Of a stretch of DNA of 64,000 nt, positions 33,070 to 44,590 are shown piece by piece; the stretch's first letter is position 1, and every line of letters begins with the position of its first letter. Origin of the DNA: Chloranthus sessilifolius (lineage: Eukaryota; Streptophyta; Magnoliopsida; Chloranthales; Chloranthaceae); the NCBI GenBank assembly GCA_021018995.1, contig CM037597.1, forward strand, positions 35,156,936-35,220,935. The letters are read 5' to 3'. The notes beneath the pieces are model-generated. The model saw only the letters and a list, made by a program, of their open reading frames with translations, did not search any database and was not told where the DNA came from. Position numbers and translations under genes: made by a program.

Positions 33070-34553
33070 AACTGTCAGAAGATCTTTCTCTATATGGCAC
33101 AAAGATCGAGGTGCAAGATACAGGTGCTTTATTGGCAAACATCAAAATCTGATTGACGATCTTCGATCACATTTACGAGTCACTGATAAAAGATGAAGAG
33201 TTGTTGAAGATCAGACAAGGGGTTACAAAGGGCACAAATTTAGATTTCTCCATAAGAGAGGATGGATTGCTATTGTTTAGAGGGCATCTATGTATACCGA
33301 TCGATGTCGATCTTAGGTAAGCTATTCATCCTGGTGGTACTAAGATGTACCAGGATCTGAGGAAGAATTATTAGTGGAGAGGTTTGAAACAGGATGTTGC
33401 TGAATACGTTTCGAAGTGTTTAGTATGTCAGCAAGTGAAGGTAGATCACAAACATCCGACAGGTTTATTGCAACCTCTGCCAATACCAGAGTCGAAATGG
33501 GAGTTAATTTCTATGGACTTCATATTGGGATTACCACGGACAGCAAAGCGGCATAATGCCATTTGGGTAGTCGTTGATCGACTAACAAAATCATCTTACT
33601 TCTTTCCATACAACACGACATATATGGCAAGCAAACTTATGGAGATATATATGAAGGAAATCATCCGATTGCATCATATTCTAGTGAGCATTGTATCAGA
33701 TCGTGTTCTGTTATATACTTCAAAGTTTTGGCAGAAGTTTCAAGAAGGAATGGGTACGCGATTAGATTTTAGTTTGGCATTTCACCCACATACGGATGGA
33801 CAAATCGAGCGAGTGAATCATATCATTGAAGGTATGCTCAGAGCGTGTATGCTTGATTTTCAGGGTTCATGGGTTCAACACTTACCATTGATTGAGTTCA
33901 TATACAATAAAAACTTTCAGACGAGTATCGATATGGCACCTTATGAAGCACTATATGGACGGCAATGTAGATCACCGATTAATTGGGAAGAGACCGGAGA
34001 AAAGTTTATATTGGGTTCGGAAGTTATTGAGAGTAATGTCGAAGCCGTTTGTTTGATTTGTAAAAGGATTAAGACAGCTCAGAGTAGACAGAAAAGTTAT
34101 GCCGATATAAAGAGGACAAGCGTCGATTTTCAAGTTAGCGATCACGTATTTGTCAAAATTTCACCTATGAAAGGTATGATGCATTTTGGAAGACATGGAA
34201 AGCTAAGCCCAAGCTACATAGAACCTTTTAAAATTTTGAACCGGGTTGGTGAAGTTGCATACAAAGTTGCTTTACCCCCACAACTTGATCGGATACACAA
34301 TGTCTTTCACGTATCGATGTTAAGGAAGTACGTGAGGGACCCAACTCACATCTTTGATGATCAACCGATCAAAATTTATGAGGATTTGACAGTGAGAGAA
34401 GAGCCAGTTCAGATACTTGATCGGAAGGAACAAGTATTGCGCACGAAACGTATTCCGTTAGTGCTTGTTAAGTGGCCGAATCATTCAGCAGAAGAGGCCA
34501 CTTGGGAGTGCGAAGCCGAGATCCGTGATCAATACCCTCAATTGTTTCAATGA
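33070..34553 (+). pseudogene. Tekay-1 integrase with C-terminal chromodomain
   Basis: A 389-codon open frame (33,384-34,553), preceded by a broken zinc-binding region. YVSKCLVCQQVKVDHKHPTG ends the zinc finger. Catalytic residues are visible: D in SMDFILGLP, D in SIVSDRVLLYTS and E in GQIERVNHIIEG. APYEALYGRQCRSPINWEET and the GPY region (LSPSYIEPFKILNRVGEVAY) follow. The last 50 residues ([37 protein letters not shown]) form a chromodomain, which in chromoviruses targets insertion to marked chromatin. The long frame ends at TGA 34,551-34,553. This is the best preserved coding region of the element. Confidence 0.92.
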
Positions 34554-34709
34554 GAGTTGAGAAAGGTTTTGGAAATTGTCAAATTCAATTTAGCTATAAA
34601 CTTGATGTTTTGATATGTGTATGGTAGCTTGTTGGAGCTATAGAGAATAAAATGTTTGAAAGTTAAGAAGTTGCAATCAATTGGGAGTGAAAAACACAAA
34701 TTTAGAGGT

Positions 34710-35095
34710 TTTCTATCAAAATCAACCGATCAAAACCTAAGCCGATCGATCAATTTGACAGAAAAGAGACACAGGCTTTGTCTATGAAAACTGATCGATT
34801 AAAATTAAAATCGATCGATCAATTTTGAAACCGATCGATCAAAATACACACTGATTGATCGAATTCATAAAAACAAAGAGCATAATATGAACTGATGAAA
34901 ATTGATGAAAACAGATCGATCAAAATGGAAACCGATCGATCAATTTTGGAAACCGATCGATCGAAATTGAAACCGATCGATCAATATTATCAGGTAGCAA
35001 GGTTAATATGAAAATTGACTTATCGATTTTGAAAATCAATCGATCGAAATTATCGACCAGCGTAGTTCAAAGTAAAACCGATCGATCGATTTACG
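34710..35095. repeat. GATCGATC palindrome cluster between pol and aORF
   Basis: Dense copies of CCGATCGATCAAAAT, AATCGATCGATC and GATCGATCAATTTTGG in both orientations, the same words as in the Tekay-1 LTRs. The cluster ends immediately before the TATA box of the extra ORF. Similarity to the LTR is confined to these motifs; the surrounding text is different. Confidence 0.9.
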
Positions 35096-35098
35096 CGA

Positions 35099-35107
35099 TA
35101 TATAAGG
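35099..35107 (+). promoter_or_regulatory. TATA box of the Tekay-1 extra ORF
   Basis: TATATAAGG lies a few bases after the last palindrome (35,080-35,090) and about 240 bp before ATG 35,348. The leader between them contains a donor-like AAAAGGTAAACC (about 35,255-35,266) and an acceptor-like TTTAATTAG (35,332-35,340), so a short 5' UTR intron is possible. The Tekay-2 extra ORF has the same arrangement. Confidence 0.6.
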
Positions 35108-35347
35108 AAATCGGGTTTTTCTTATTCAAAACTTTCAGAAGTTTTTGGGTTTTTCTTTGGGGTTTCCTTGTGCATGTTCTTGGACATCAAAGGGCCAATT
35201 TTCAACTATCTTTCAAGCGTGGATTCTTCAAGAGATTGAATCCAAATATCTTTGAAAAGGTAAACCCTAACATCCTTGAGCTTTTGATTTCAAGTTCAAG
35301 CTTATTTTACAAACCCTAGTTTTTAGTTTTATTTAATTAGAGACCTA

Positions 35348-36580
35348 ATGGCTCCTAAAACAAGACAAGCGCCTAAACCTTCTGCGTCGAAGGAACCCAC
35401 TACACGGTCGGGTTCTTCGCAGCCACCACCTCCACCATAGGAACGACCTAATGTGTGGTGGGCGGCTAAGGATTTTGAGACCGAATATATAATTGATCAT
35501 ATACTTTTCCAAGAGTGGGGTGTACAGGGTATAACACATTGGGCTCTTGATTACCTTAACAAGGCCGGGTTAGAGAACCTACTCAAACCACTTCACGACT
35601 ACTACTACCCCCATTTGGTAAGGCTATTTTACCAGAATATGTACATCGGTGATAAACCAAACACCGTTTGTACTAAAATTGATGGACGAGTGTATGAATT
35701 CACTCACAACCATGCCGCCGACGCACTTGAGTGCTATGTCGAGTATGGTATCGGGATTGAGTTATTGGCGCCAAATCGTAAGCTAGTGGATTTTCACATT
35801 GTCATTGAGAAGATGACCCAGGGCAGGTAGGGGTCAGGTCAGGCAATTAAAAGAGTAGATTTTCCTAGTCATTTATGGATGTTGGATATAATTTTCAAGT
35901 GCAACCTTTACCCTATGAGACACAAAACCGAGAGGGTCGGAATTTTGCAGCAGGCCTTATTTTCGGTATTTTTGGTCCAGTGGCTTAGTGCCCCAAAGGT
36001 TGTGTTTGAGGGCATGAAGTATTCCAAAGGAAAGATGCTGGAGGGGGGAGCGAAATCAGTAGATGAGATTCCATATGCTCACCTTATCTCTAATATGATT
36101 GAGGATTATCAGGGAGGTGAGGAGTATATTATTTCGAGTGATGAGCCGCGATTGACCGATAACGTGAAGCTCTACTCTCTCAAGGTTTGGAATAAAACTT
36201 ATAATCAATTGAAGAAGAGTCTACGAGCAGAAGAACAAGCACCACCTGCACCCGATGCTCCTCAAGATCAAGAGCAGCTTGCACATGACGCACCTGATCA
36301 GGACCATCCAGCAGCGTGCTCCGATACGTGTGCCCCCACTACCTCATCACTCATCTACTGCTACGATTGATGACGTTCTTTCCCTCATGGCTAAGAACAA
36401 TCGTCAGTTGAGCCGACGTCTGGATTACCATGAGGTGTTGATGGCTAAGACGATGCACTTCATATACCCATCAGACTATCTATGGCTGCGGCGCGTGCTT
36501 ACATTCCTGAGGCTTCTAGTTCTGGTACAGCCGGACCTGACGAGGAGGATGAGCAGCCGGGTGATGCGGCGGATTGAGTA
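35348..36580 (+). pseudogene. Tekay-1 extra ORF (aORF), plant retrotransposon-associated protein
   Basis: ATG 35,348 opens MAPKTRQAPKPSASKEPTTR, a basic and proline-rich N-terminus with one stop at 35,438. The core reads NVWWAAKDFETEYIIDHILF, YYYPHLVRLFYQNMYIG and KIDGRVYEF, then after a stop at 35,828 HLWMLDIIFKCNLYPMRHKT and IPYAHLISNMIEDYQ. A Pro/Gln-rich linker, a coiled stretch (MAKNNRQLSRRLDYHE, other frame) and an acidic tail (EASSSGTAGPDEEDEQPGD) follow, with two frameshifts after 36,330. Order and motifs match the Tekay-2 aORF. The YYPxLVxLFY and DGRxxxF pattern resembles the Pfam family described as putative plant transposon protein; I name this from memory. It is not gag, pol or envelope-like. 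Confidence 0.75.
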
Positions 36581-36952
36581 GCGACTGCAAGAATATTTTT
36601 TGAGTATACATATAAGGTTTTGTTGCAATTATATGTAATTAATTCAAGGAAGGCATGTGTAAGCCTTAAAACTATTGCGGCATGGTTGCCACCTTTGGAT
36701 GGAATATATTTTGGATGTGTATAGTTTCATAGATTTTACTTGTCTATAGATATTTAAATTTTTGCATATGAATGGGAGTTTTCTTTCGATTATATGCAAT
36801 TATAGATGGGTTTTTATGCAAGGAGTGGACATGTATTGAATGCATGTGATTAGATATGTCTTAAATGTGTGTGATTTGATTCAACTGTGTAATCTTTGAA
36901 GTCACGTCTTGTGACCGGATACTTAGGTTCATTTTCGAGGATGAAAATTCCT

Positions 36953-36962
36953 GAGGGGAGAA
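36953..36962 (+). other. Tekay-1 polypurine tract
   Basis: GAGGGGAGAA directly precedes the 3' LTR start TGTGACG at 36,963, the expected place for plus-strand priming. Confidence 0.85.
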
Positions 36963-37130
36963 TGTGACGTCCCAAAAATTTTCATTTTTTCGAACAGTCC
37001 ACCTCGGTATGCGTGTCTGACAGGTCACGCAACTGCGTACAAATTCTAAGAGTGAGTTAGAATAAATCTTGAGTGAAAAAGAAAGACTTAGAAATAGTAA
37101 GAACCATGTGATGAGGTGACGTACACCGAA

Positions 37131-37240
37131 TCAAGGATCAAATTTTCGGTCATATTTTGTATGGGATTGAAATTATCGACCGAAATTTCAGCCAAATTAT
37201 CGATTTTCGGCCGATATTTTGGCCGATATTTTGATCCTTG
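37131..37240. mobile_element. 110-bp MITE in the Tekay-1 3' LTR
   Basis: Ends are CAAGGATCAAATTTTCGG and the inverse of ATATTTTGATCCTTG. The interior has repeated CGGCCGATATTTTGG. The flanks CACCGAAT and CACCAAAG are near-copies of the single CACCGAAG in the 5' LTR (17,529-17,536), consistent with an 8-bp TSD with one change on each side. The family is uncertain; the TSD length suggests hAT. Confidence 0.8.
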
Positions 37241-37664
37241 CACCAAAGTACGGTGTACCGGCATAACACCCTAACACTAATCTTTTAAATATAAAAGCTA
37301 ACTTGATAAGGAATTCATTCCTTTTGTTTGTTTGTTGAGAAAATGAGTGTGAAGAGAAGAGAGGAAGAGAGATTTAGATTTATTTTTCAGGTGTGTTGTG
37401 TGTACAAGATTTGAGCCTATGCATGAGGCTATGGATTGAGATCGAAGAGAATTCTGAAATTCCAACTTTGAAACCATCGCTTAGGCGTAAGCTCGTGGAT
37501 CGAGGAATTGATCACTTTAAGGTTTGAGAATTATGTTAAGTTGTGATTTATAGTAATGTTAGTCTTTAGTTAGGATATGGGTAAAAATTAGAAGAATAGG
37601 AGTTAAATTTGAAGAAAAATGAGTTTGGGAAGTTAAAACCCGTGTGTATGAGAAATCTGACAAA

Positions 37665-38125
37665 ACCGATCAATCAAAATAAGTATCCAATCGATCAATT
37701 TTGTCAGAGCAAAAATGTGAAGGTTTCTGGAGAAACCGATTGATCGAAATGAAATTTGATCGATCACTTTGTGAAACCGATCAGTTTGATCATTGATCGA
37801 TCAATTTATGAAAATAGTGAGTGTTAGGAGGTTCCAAAGAAAATTGATCGATTGAAATGGAATTTGATAGATCGATTTGGAATCCGACCAATCAATTGGA
37901 TTGTAGGGCCAGAAGTATGTGGTTTTCTGAAGAAAACTGATCGATCAAAATGGAATTCGATCGATCAATTTGGAATCCAACCGATCGATTTGGGAATCGA
38001 TCGATCGGATTGTGGCATGAGAAATGTGTAGGTTTTTTTAGGAAACTAACCGATCAAAATGTATTTCTATCAATCGATTTTGGAAACCGATCGATCGTTT
38101 TGGGAATCGATCAATTGATTTGGTC
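37665..38125. repeat. GATCGATC palindrome cluster, 3' LTR
   Basis: The complete LTR version of the cluster, uninterrupted by CACTA-B. Words include CCGATCGATCGTTTTGG, AATTCGATCGATCAATTTGG and ATCGATCGGATTG at spacings of about 15-45 bp. Confidence 0.85.
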
Positions 38126-39462
38126 AGATTCTGGCAAATTCTATTTTTAAGGAAATCATCTCAGGGAGACTTTGAGGCTTCCTATTTTCCATCGCTTTTG
38201 ACTTATAGAAAGTAAATGGGTGTGTTCTAGGTTGTGATCAAGGGGACGCGATGGGAATGTTGCCTCGATAAGAAAATCTTTGTGTGACTTCGAATTGAGG
38301 TAGGGAAAAGACTATAACATGTGCATTTGATACAACTAGCATAAATATTGTGATATGATGAGTATGAGGGTAAAAATCATGAGCTTTATACATGGATTCC
38401 AATATGAAAATGTGTGTGTGTGTGAATTACGTACGATGGATACTTATGTGTGTGTGAATTCAGAGATTTCAAACTCCAAACCTAGTTATAAAATACCACA
38501 TTTCAAACTTCGCACTTTAATTTAAGGTTTATGTGAAACGAATTCCTTGTGTATCCGATACGACATGATATCCGTACATATGGGCCAGCCAACGGTCAAT
38601 GTGAAGTACAAGTGACCCTATGAATATAGCTTAGGGGCTTGACATCATGAAAAATAGTTCATTGAACGACGATGGTCGGGATTCCCATTGGTATATATGT
38701 GGCTCTCGATGCTATATATGCTCGAGATTGTTTTTAAGTGAATTGATATAAGTTTCTTTGTTTTGAGAATAAGTTTTGGAAATCATGTGATCAACTGTGA
38801 AACTTGCATCTAAATAACTTTCATTTCAATTCAAATGTCTATTTCATTGCAAGCCCTTCAATTGTAGGCATGTACGATATATGTCATGAAATATGTGTTG
38901 TGATTTTAAGCATGCTATGGATGTTTTCCCTATTGAGCTTAGATATTAGCTCACCCTTCGACTATACGTCACGGGTTGAGGATCCTAAGTACGTCTCAGA
39001 GGAGGATTCAAAGCCTCCGCCTAAGGAGTATTTCCATTAGGAGATTGGGGTTGTGTAATTCGAGTTTTGTGAGAGTAAGGCTCGGTACGTCCAACCATTC
39101 TATTTTATATTATAAACATGTAATTAAATGTTGGATTATTCTTTTTGTGAACCATTGCATTGGTGATGATTGCTCATCATCGATGGTTCTTTTCAGTTCT
39201 CTGTTCCATAGGTTTTGACATGGAAATTAGAACCGTTATTTTGGTATGTTTTGAAATATATAAATGGAGTTTCTTTTGTTGTATATAATGACTCTATCTG
39301 CTAAGTTAGAGATATCTCCATTATTTCCGCTTAGTGTGTGGATGTACCAAGTGTTCGATGAGTTTCGGGATCGCCTTATAGGTGATCTGGCGGCGCAGGT
39401 TGTCAGGTGCGGATATCCGGGCTGTCACAAAAATATTATAATTAAATAATATATGTACTCAC

Positions 39463-39610
39463 CAAGATAGTGCTCCATATCTTATCCTTCACATTTTTTG
39501 GCGCATCAAGTCATGTCATTTATGTATGTGGACAATGTGTCCTTGCCACCTGACCTATTAACATCAACAAACATGATAAATTTGTTCCAATTGATTGCCC
39601 ATGTTCATTA
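39463..39610 (-). pseudogene. CACTA-A TNPA-like gene, upstream exon beyond Tekay-1
   Basis: On the - strand the text reads DAPKNVKDKIWSTIL and then a consensus donor GTGAGT (39,462). The related motif in plant TNPA-like proteins is a Lys-x-x-Trp-x-x-(I/L) helix before the next exon. The downstream exon begins at 17,315, so the Tekay-1 insertion lies inside this intron. Upstream residues (FIMFVDVNRSGGKDTLSTYI) are in another frame and include stops, so the gene is decayed. Confidence 0.6.
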
Positions 39611-39933
39611 AATTAAACTTTTTTTCGTATGCCTAGACAAAATATATGTTATTAGTAATATATCTTAATAGCGATTATTAAATAAAAGAATAGATTAAAA
39701 AAAAAGATTGAACAAACCCGTCTCGGCAATCCCGCTTTGTTCTAAAGCACTTGATTGAGATTCATATATTTCCATGCTCAATCCTTTTCTGAAAATAAGT
39801 AAATAGTATTTGCCAAAATTATGTAATTTATTGATTCATATCAAAACCGTGTCTATTAGTAAAATAGAGAACATCTTCCAATGGTAATTACAAAAGCATA
39901 TAGAGGGAACATGGAGTGGACCACATGAGTTTT

Positions 39934-42593
39934 TCAAAGGCATGCAGAGGGAATAAAATTGTAAAGAAAAGATAATTGTATTTTAGTGTTCATCATCTTC
40001 CAATGGTAATTACAAAAAAATGAGAAATGTATTTTAGATATTGCTCCATACAATACCTCATGCATTCTTCCATTAGATATTGCTCTGTAATAGACTCCTC
40101 TGGATAAGTCTGATTTTTTACATAATACTTGTAAATCTTCATCATCCTGCACAATTTTCTTTAATTAGATACCAATAATACTAGTAAAAAATATTAAATA
40201 GCCCTATTATGAAGGTTTACCTTTCGAATGGATACATCAATCGATATCGAACAAGCCTACATGTTAGCACCTCATCCGCCAAGTGAACAACAAGGTGTAT
40301 CATCGAAACAAAAAATGAAGGCGGGAAGTACTTTTCAAATACATATAGTGTTTCGACTATGCGGCTCCTCATGTTTATAAGCTCAACACAGTCTATAACT
40401 TTGGAACATAGGACATTAAAAAATATTAACATTTGTCGGATAGCCGCTCGCAATGGCTTTTCTTTCTTAAATGCGTGCATCAACAACATGGGTAGTAGTT
40501 GTTGCATGAGGATATGATAGTCATGTGACTTCAAGACTTTCAGTTGAAATTCCTCCAAACTTACGTTATACTTTCAATTTACACTGTATTCAATGGGAAC
40601 TTTCAAATTATACAAGGTTTCACAAAAAAAAAAAATCATCGCCAGATAAGGCCAATGGAGCTTTGGGGCAATACATCTTGTCATTTTTATGCACAATCCA
40701 TAAATTTTTCCTTAACTTCATATCTTTAAACTCATATCGGGCTTCAATTCCATTCTTACTTTTACCCTTTGTATCCATATTCGTTATAATTAAATTTTTC
40801 GTAACATTCTTTTTCACAATATTATTTTTCATGTGCATTACATTCAATTATGACGAACAGGAAGACCCTACAGTTATCAAGTAAAAAAATAGTATTTAAA
40901 CAAAATTTATTGGAGATCACAAAATAAAATGAAAGAAAAATTTTATCACCTTCCAATATGCTAAGTCAAATAGGATTGATCACTTTGACCATGCACAGTT
41001 CTCTTCATTTGTGGACTTTTTTATCTTCTTTCCTGCTGCCTTTCCGAACATGGTATGGAATGTTTCCATTTTGCTTAAAACTTCCAAACCGCTCATACGA
41101 CGTGGATGTTTCCCATGTTCTTTCTTTCCATTAAATTGGGATTTCTGAGTTCTGAAAGGATGATTAAATCTGTAAGGAACTTTCAGTGGCCCATGTAAGT
41201 AAAATTTCTTTCCATGATATAACCATACAGAGTCAACGTCTTCACTATAAATAGGACAACCATATCTTCTTGCTGTCCTACAACCTGAAAGATGACCATA
41301 TACTGAAAAATTATGTATATCCCATAATAAAATTCCTTTCAAGTTAAACCTATTTTTTGTAGAGGAATCATACGTTATTTGCTCCAGTGGACCACAATTC
41401 ATTTAATTCTACAAGTAATGGTTACAAGTAAACATCAATGCCATGTCCTGGACAATTGGGCCCAAAATTCAATATGGTCAACATTGTAAACTCCTTACGC
41501 ATGCACAATGATGGAGGAAGATTTTAGGGAACAATCATAACAGGCCAACAACTATAAGAGTTATTATTATTGCCAAAAGGATTGAATCCATCTGTGGCAA
41601 GTCGTAGACAAACATTATGTTTCTCCAAAGTAAACTCTCTCCACAGAACATTAATTGATTTCCAACAAGAAGACTCTACGAGATAGCGCATGTGATTGTC
41701 ATTTGCAACTGAGTTTGCATGCCATATCATTTTCTCTGCAATCCACAGAACACTATACATTCTTTCTAGCCTGGGAATTAATGGAAAGTATCTTAACTAC
41801 TTAGCCCTTGGCTTTGAAGTATTTTTTGGCTTCCATCTGCTCGTACCATACATAGGACAAGTATCCTTATTTACATGATCTCTCCAATCTAATATGCAAT
41901 CATTGGGCATGCAAGAATAAACTCATATTTCATACTTAAAGACTTGATCAACTTCTTTACATTGCATGTGGAATCTGGCAAAGTATTTTCTTCAGGTAGT
42001 ATTTTTTTTATCATTTTCAACAACTCTGTGAAGCTTTTATCTGACCACTGATGCCTAGCTTTCATGCTCAACAACCCAATAGTGACTGACAATTTTCTAT
42101 GCTCATTTTTACATGACAGATATAAAGGTTCTAATGCATATTCCATCAAGTTATTATACCCCGCATCATCATGTAAGTCATGTGAAAGTTGCTCGTCATC
42201 TTCATCATAAGCATCATTTAAGCAAGCATCTAAGTCTTCAGTACGAACACCTATGACTGTGTTATTCAGCATATCTTCCATTCTTGGAAACCTATCTTCG
42301 TTTGTATTAGAAGCTGATGTAGTACTAGTCCCCAAATTCGCATAACTATTAGAAAACGATTCTCCATGGTGCTTCCATATCGTGTAAGACTTATCAATAC
42401 AAACTAAATGTTCCGTAATGATTACGAAGCTATGCTTTTTAAGATTTCGACAGTTGACAAAAGGACAACAACACCAATCAGGATCTTCTACATTTTCTTT
42501 TGCGAAATTGATAAATGAATGAAGACCTTTGATATATTTCACAGTTGTATGATTTGTTGTCATCCACCTTTTACTTGGGATTGTTGAAGACAT
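39934..42593 (-). pseudogene. CACTA-A TNPD-like transposase (En/Spm, Transposase_21 type)
   Basis: Start ATG at 42,593. Residues 1-60 (KGLHSFINFAKENVEDPDWC, CPFVNCRNLKKHSF, DKSYTIWKHHGES) match the zinc-binding N-terminal domain associated with plant En/Spm transposases. LIKSLSMKYEFILACPMIAY is the start of the catalytic region. After breaks, RLATDGFNPFGNNNNSYSCW (about 41,560-41,620) carries an Asp of the DD(E/D) core. 41,402-40,980 reads LLWDIHNFSVYGHLSGCRTA and RFNHPFRTQKSQFNGKK, highly typical. 40,558-40,217 (LKSHDYHILMQQLLPMLLMH, VLCSKVID, FPPSFFVSMIHLVVHLADEV) is the conserved C-terminal domain. The frame breaks at several introns, stops and shifts. It was the catalytic protein of CACTA-A. 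Confidence 0.9.
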
Positions 42594-42609
42594 ATTCTAC
42601 AGAACTAAA

Positions 42610-44240
42610 TGAACCAAAAATAAATAAAAATAATAATAATATAGCTAAAGATCAATGAAAAAAAAATTTAGTAGTTCCGTGTAATATCCAAGCAAACTCA
42701 ATTAAATACAAATATTACCTAAGACTTACAAGTCATAGGATTTGTTTTGATTTCGGTTTGAAAAATTGAAAGAAAAAATTGAACGGAAACTGAATGGAAA
42801 CTGAATGGATTCATGTTAGTTCCAATGGATGAATTGGTTAATGCTCTATGCAAATTTGACCAAATGACTACTCTAAGTATAGAGAGAGATAAATAATTAA
42901 TATCATCGAGCCATTGAAACAAGATTTGTTCATTACGGGTTCCATAGACTATGGATATCATCATACCTATCCCATTTAAAAGTGGAATTGGAATTCAATA
43001 AAACAAGAGGATTAAATGGTGATCCACCAGTGGATAATGTTTATAAAAGTTCACAGGGCATGTGTGGAACTTTCTTAGCCTTTGTATTAGCCTTTGTCAT
43101 TTGAAACAAGATTGTTCATTTAATGGGTTCCTTAGGTCATAGCTATTCCATTTAATAAGTGAAATTAGAATTCATTAAAACAAGAGGATTAAAAAGCTGG
43201 TCCAATAGTGGATAATGCTCAAAAACGTTCATAGGGCATATTGTGGCCATAGTCACAAAGTCGGGGTTGGTTTGGGAAGCTTGGCCATCATGCATGCATG
43301 TGACTAAACTTAGATAAGAATCTTTTCCAAGATTAAAAAAAATCTGAAGTTATCTCGAAATCTAGAAAATTTTTGGAATGCTACCATGTAGTTTCAAAGA
43401 TGTCCAATTACAATTGTACTCAAGGAAATTACAGAATTGTCATGTTTTCCTATGAAAGTTCAAAGTCAACTGTGTTTGGGCTGCCATCATGGGGATAGAT
43501 GAGTACCTGGGAAGAGTGGGCTCTAGTATTAAGGATTTGGATGTCACCTAATGTAAAAATGCACTGTATGAAAATATTAAAAATGATGAGCAACACATCT
43601 TTAAAGATAACCAAAGTTTCATCAACACAATAGACACAAACATCTTATCACATCTATCAAAACAACTAACTATCTAATAGCTGGTTCATGATCTTTAAGA
43701 TCCAGTATGAGGAAGATTGGGACCATTAAGATCTCCACTTTCTGTTCAATCTAGTCAGCAGTTTTAAAGATGGAAACCCAGGCTGCAGATAATGAATTTT
43801 CAATTGTCAATATCGGTTATATCATGTGTTCATGCTAAAAAAATTTCTCATTTGGAGACCGTAGAATGAACTGAGCAGTTGATGAAATTCTAAAATTCAA
43901 ACTATCCTACGGTTGCAAACATACATAATATCCGTAACTAGAAAATTTTGAATCTAAAAGTCAATCGCACAACAGCCACTAGTGTTGGAACCTGAGATAA
44001 GAAACAATAGCTTAACAAGAAAATTTTAAGATATCAATTCTAAGATTCAAACTATCCTACGGTTGCAAACATACACCATATCTGTAACTATAAGAAATTC
44101 ATATACTTCATCATAAGGAAAAAATTCATCATATTCTCAAGGTCTTCTAATATTTCAGATCTGGAAGTCGATTTGGCGGCTGCAATTAGTTCTGGAACCT
44201 GAGATCATAAACAATACGTTCAGAAACAATTTACAGATTT
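42610..44240. repeat. CACTA-A 5' noncoding region with tandem duplications
   Basis: No coding sequence. Two local duplications: GAAACAAGATTTGTTCATTA at about 42,915 recurs as GAAACAAGATTGTTCATTTA at 43,102, with matching flanks to about 43,260; and AAACTATCCTACGGTTGCAA at 43,899 recurs at 44,049, with TGGAACCTGAGAT(A/C)A at 43,986 and 44,194. They lie upstream of the TNPD-like start on the transcribed strand. Confidence 0.65.
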
Positions 44241-44590
44241 GAAGATCTCTCAAGAAATAATTACTAGAAATTAATTTCAACACATTAAAATAAATTATAA
44301 TTTAATTTATGCTACTAATTGAAATCAAGCTTTTATAGCAGAAGAACTTCATCATGAAAACATTATCAGCAATTTTTTAGTACTCTGGAATTAAATATGC
44401 TAGAATAGCCATCTAAAAGTAGAACTAGCATGAATTCGAATTTATTGATATTGAAGTTGACAAATCAAACCAAATGGAACCAAATTTAAGTAATTTACTT
44501 TGATTGCAAGAGGAACAAGAGTCTAATAGTTTACATAAGATAAGATGCATTAAATTCAATGCATTCTTCTGTTGATCTGGAATTAAATCA

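Larger units (their letters stand above)
17369..39429 (+). mobile_element. Tekay-1: Tekay/Del-like chromovirus (Ty3/gypsy) with extra ORF
   Basis: LTRs begin at 17,369 (TATGACATTCC) and 36,963 (TGTGACGTCCC) and end CTGTCACA at 29,629 and 39,429. AAAAT flanks the element at 17,364-17,368 and 39,430-39,434. The primer site TGGTATCAAAGCC (29,632) matches initiator-Met tRNA use. Pol order is protease, RT, RNase H, integrase, chromodomain, which defines a chromovirus; the integrase end and primer site fit the Tekay/Del clade. An additional ORF lies between the chromodomain and 3' LTR. I count about ten differences in the first 155 aligned LTR bases, so the insertion is not recent. The 5' LTR is split by CACTA-B. 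The insertion lies in an intron of the CACTA-A TNPA-like gene. Confidence 0.92.
36963..39429 (+). repeat. Tekay-1 3' LTR
   Basis: It aligns end to end with the two parts of the 5' LTR. TATA box TATAAAAG is at 37,290-37,297. It contains a 110-bp MITE (37,131-37,240) absent from the 5' LTR, GATCGATC palindromes (37,665-38,125), the LTR peptide frame ending TAG at 39,038-39,040 and the hairpin copy at 39,079-39,096. It preserves the uninterrupted target of CACTA-B. Confidence 0.92.

Noticed and set aside
35008-35319. 103-codon frame in the leader of the Tekay-1 extra ORF
   Set aside because: It starts within the palindrome cluster, reads through the TATA box and leader, and has no counterpart in Tekay-2.
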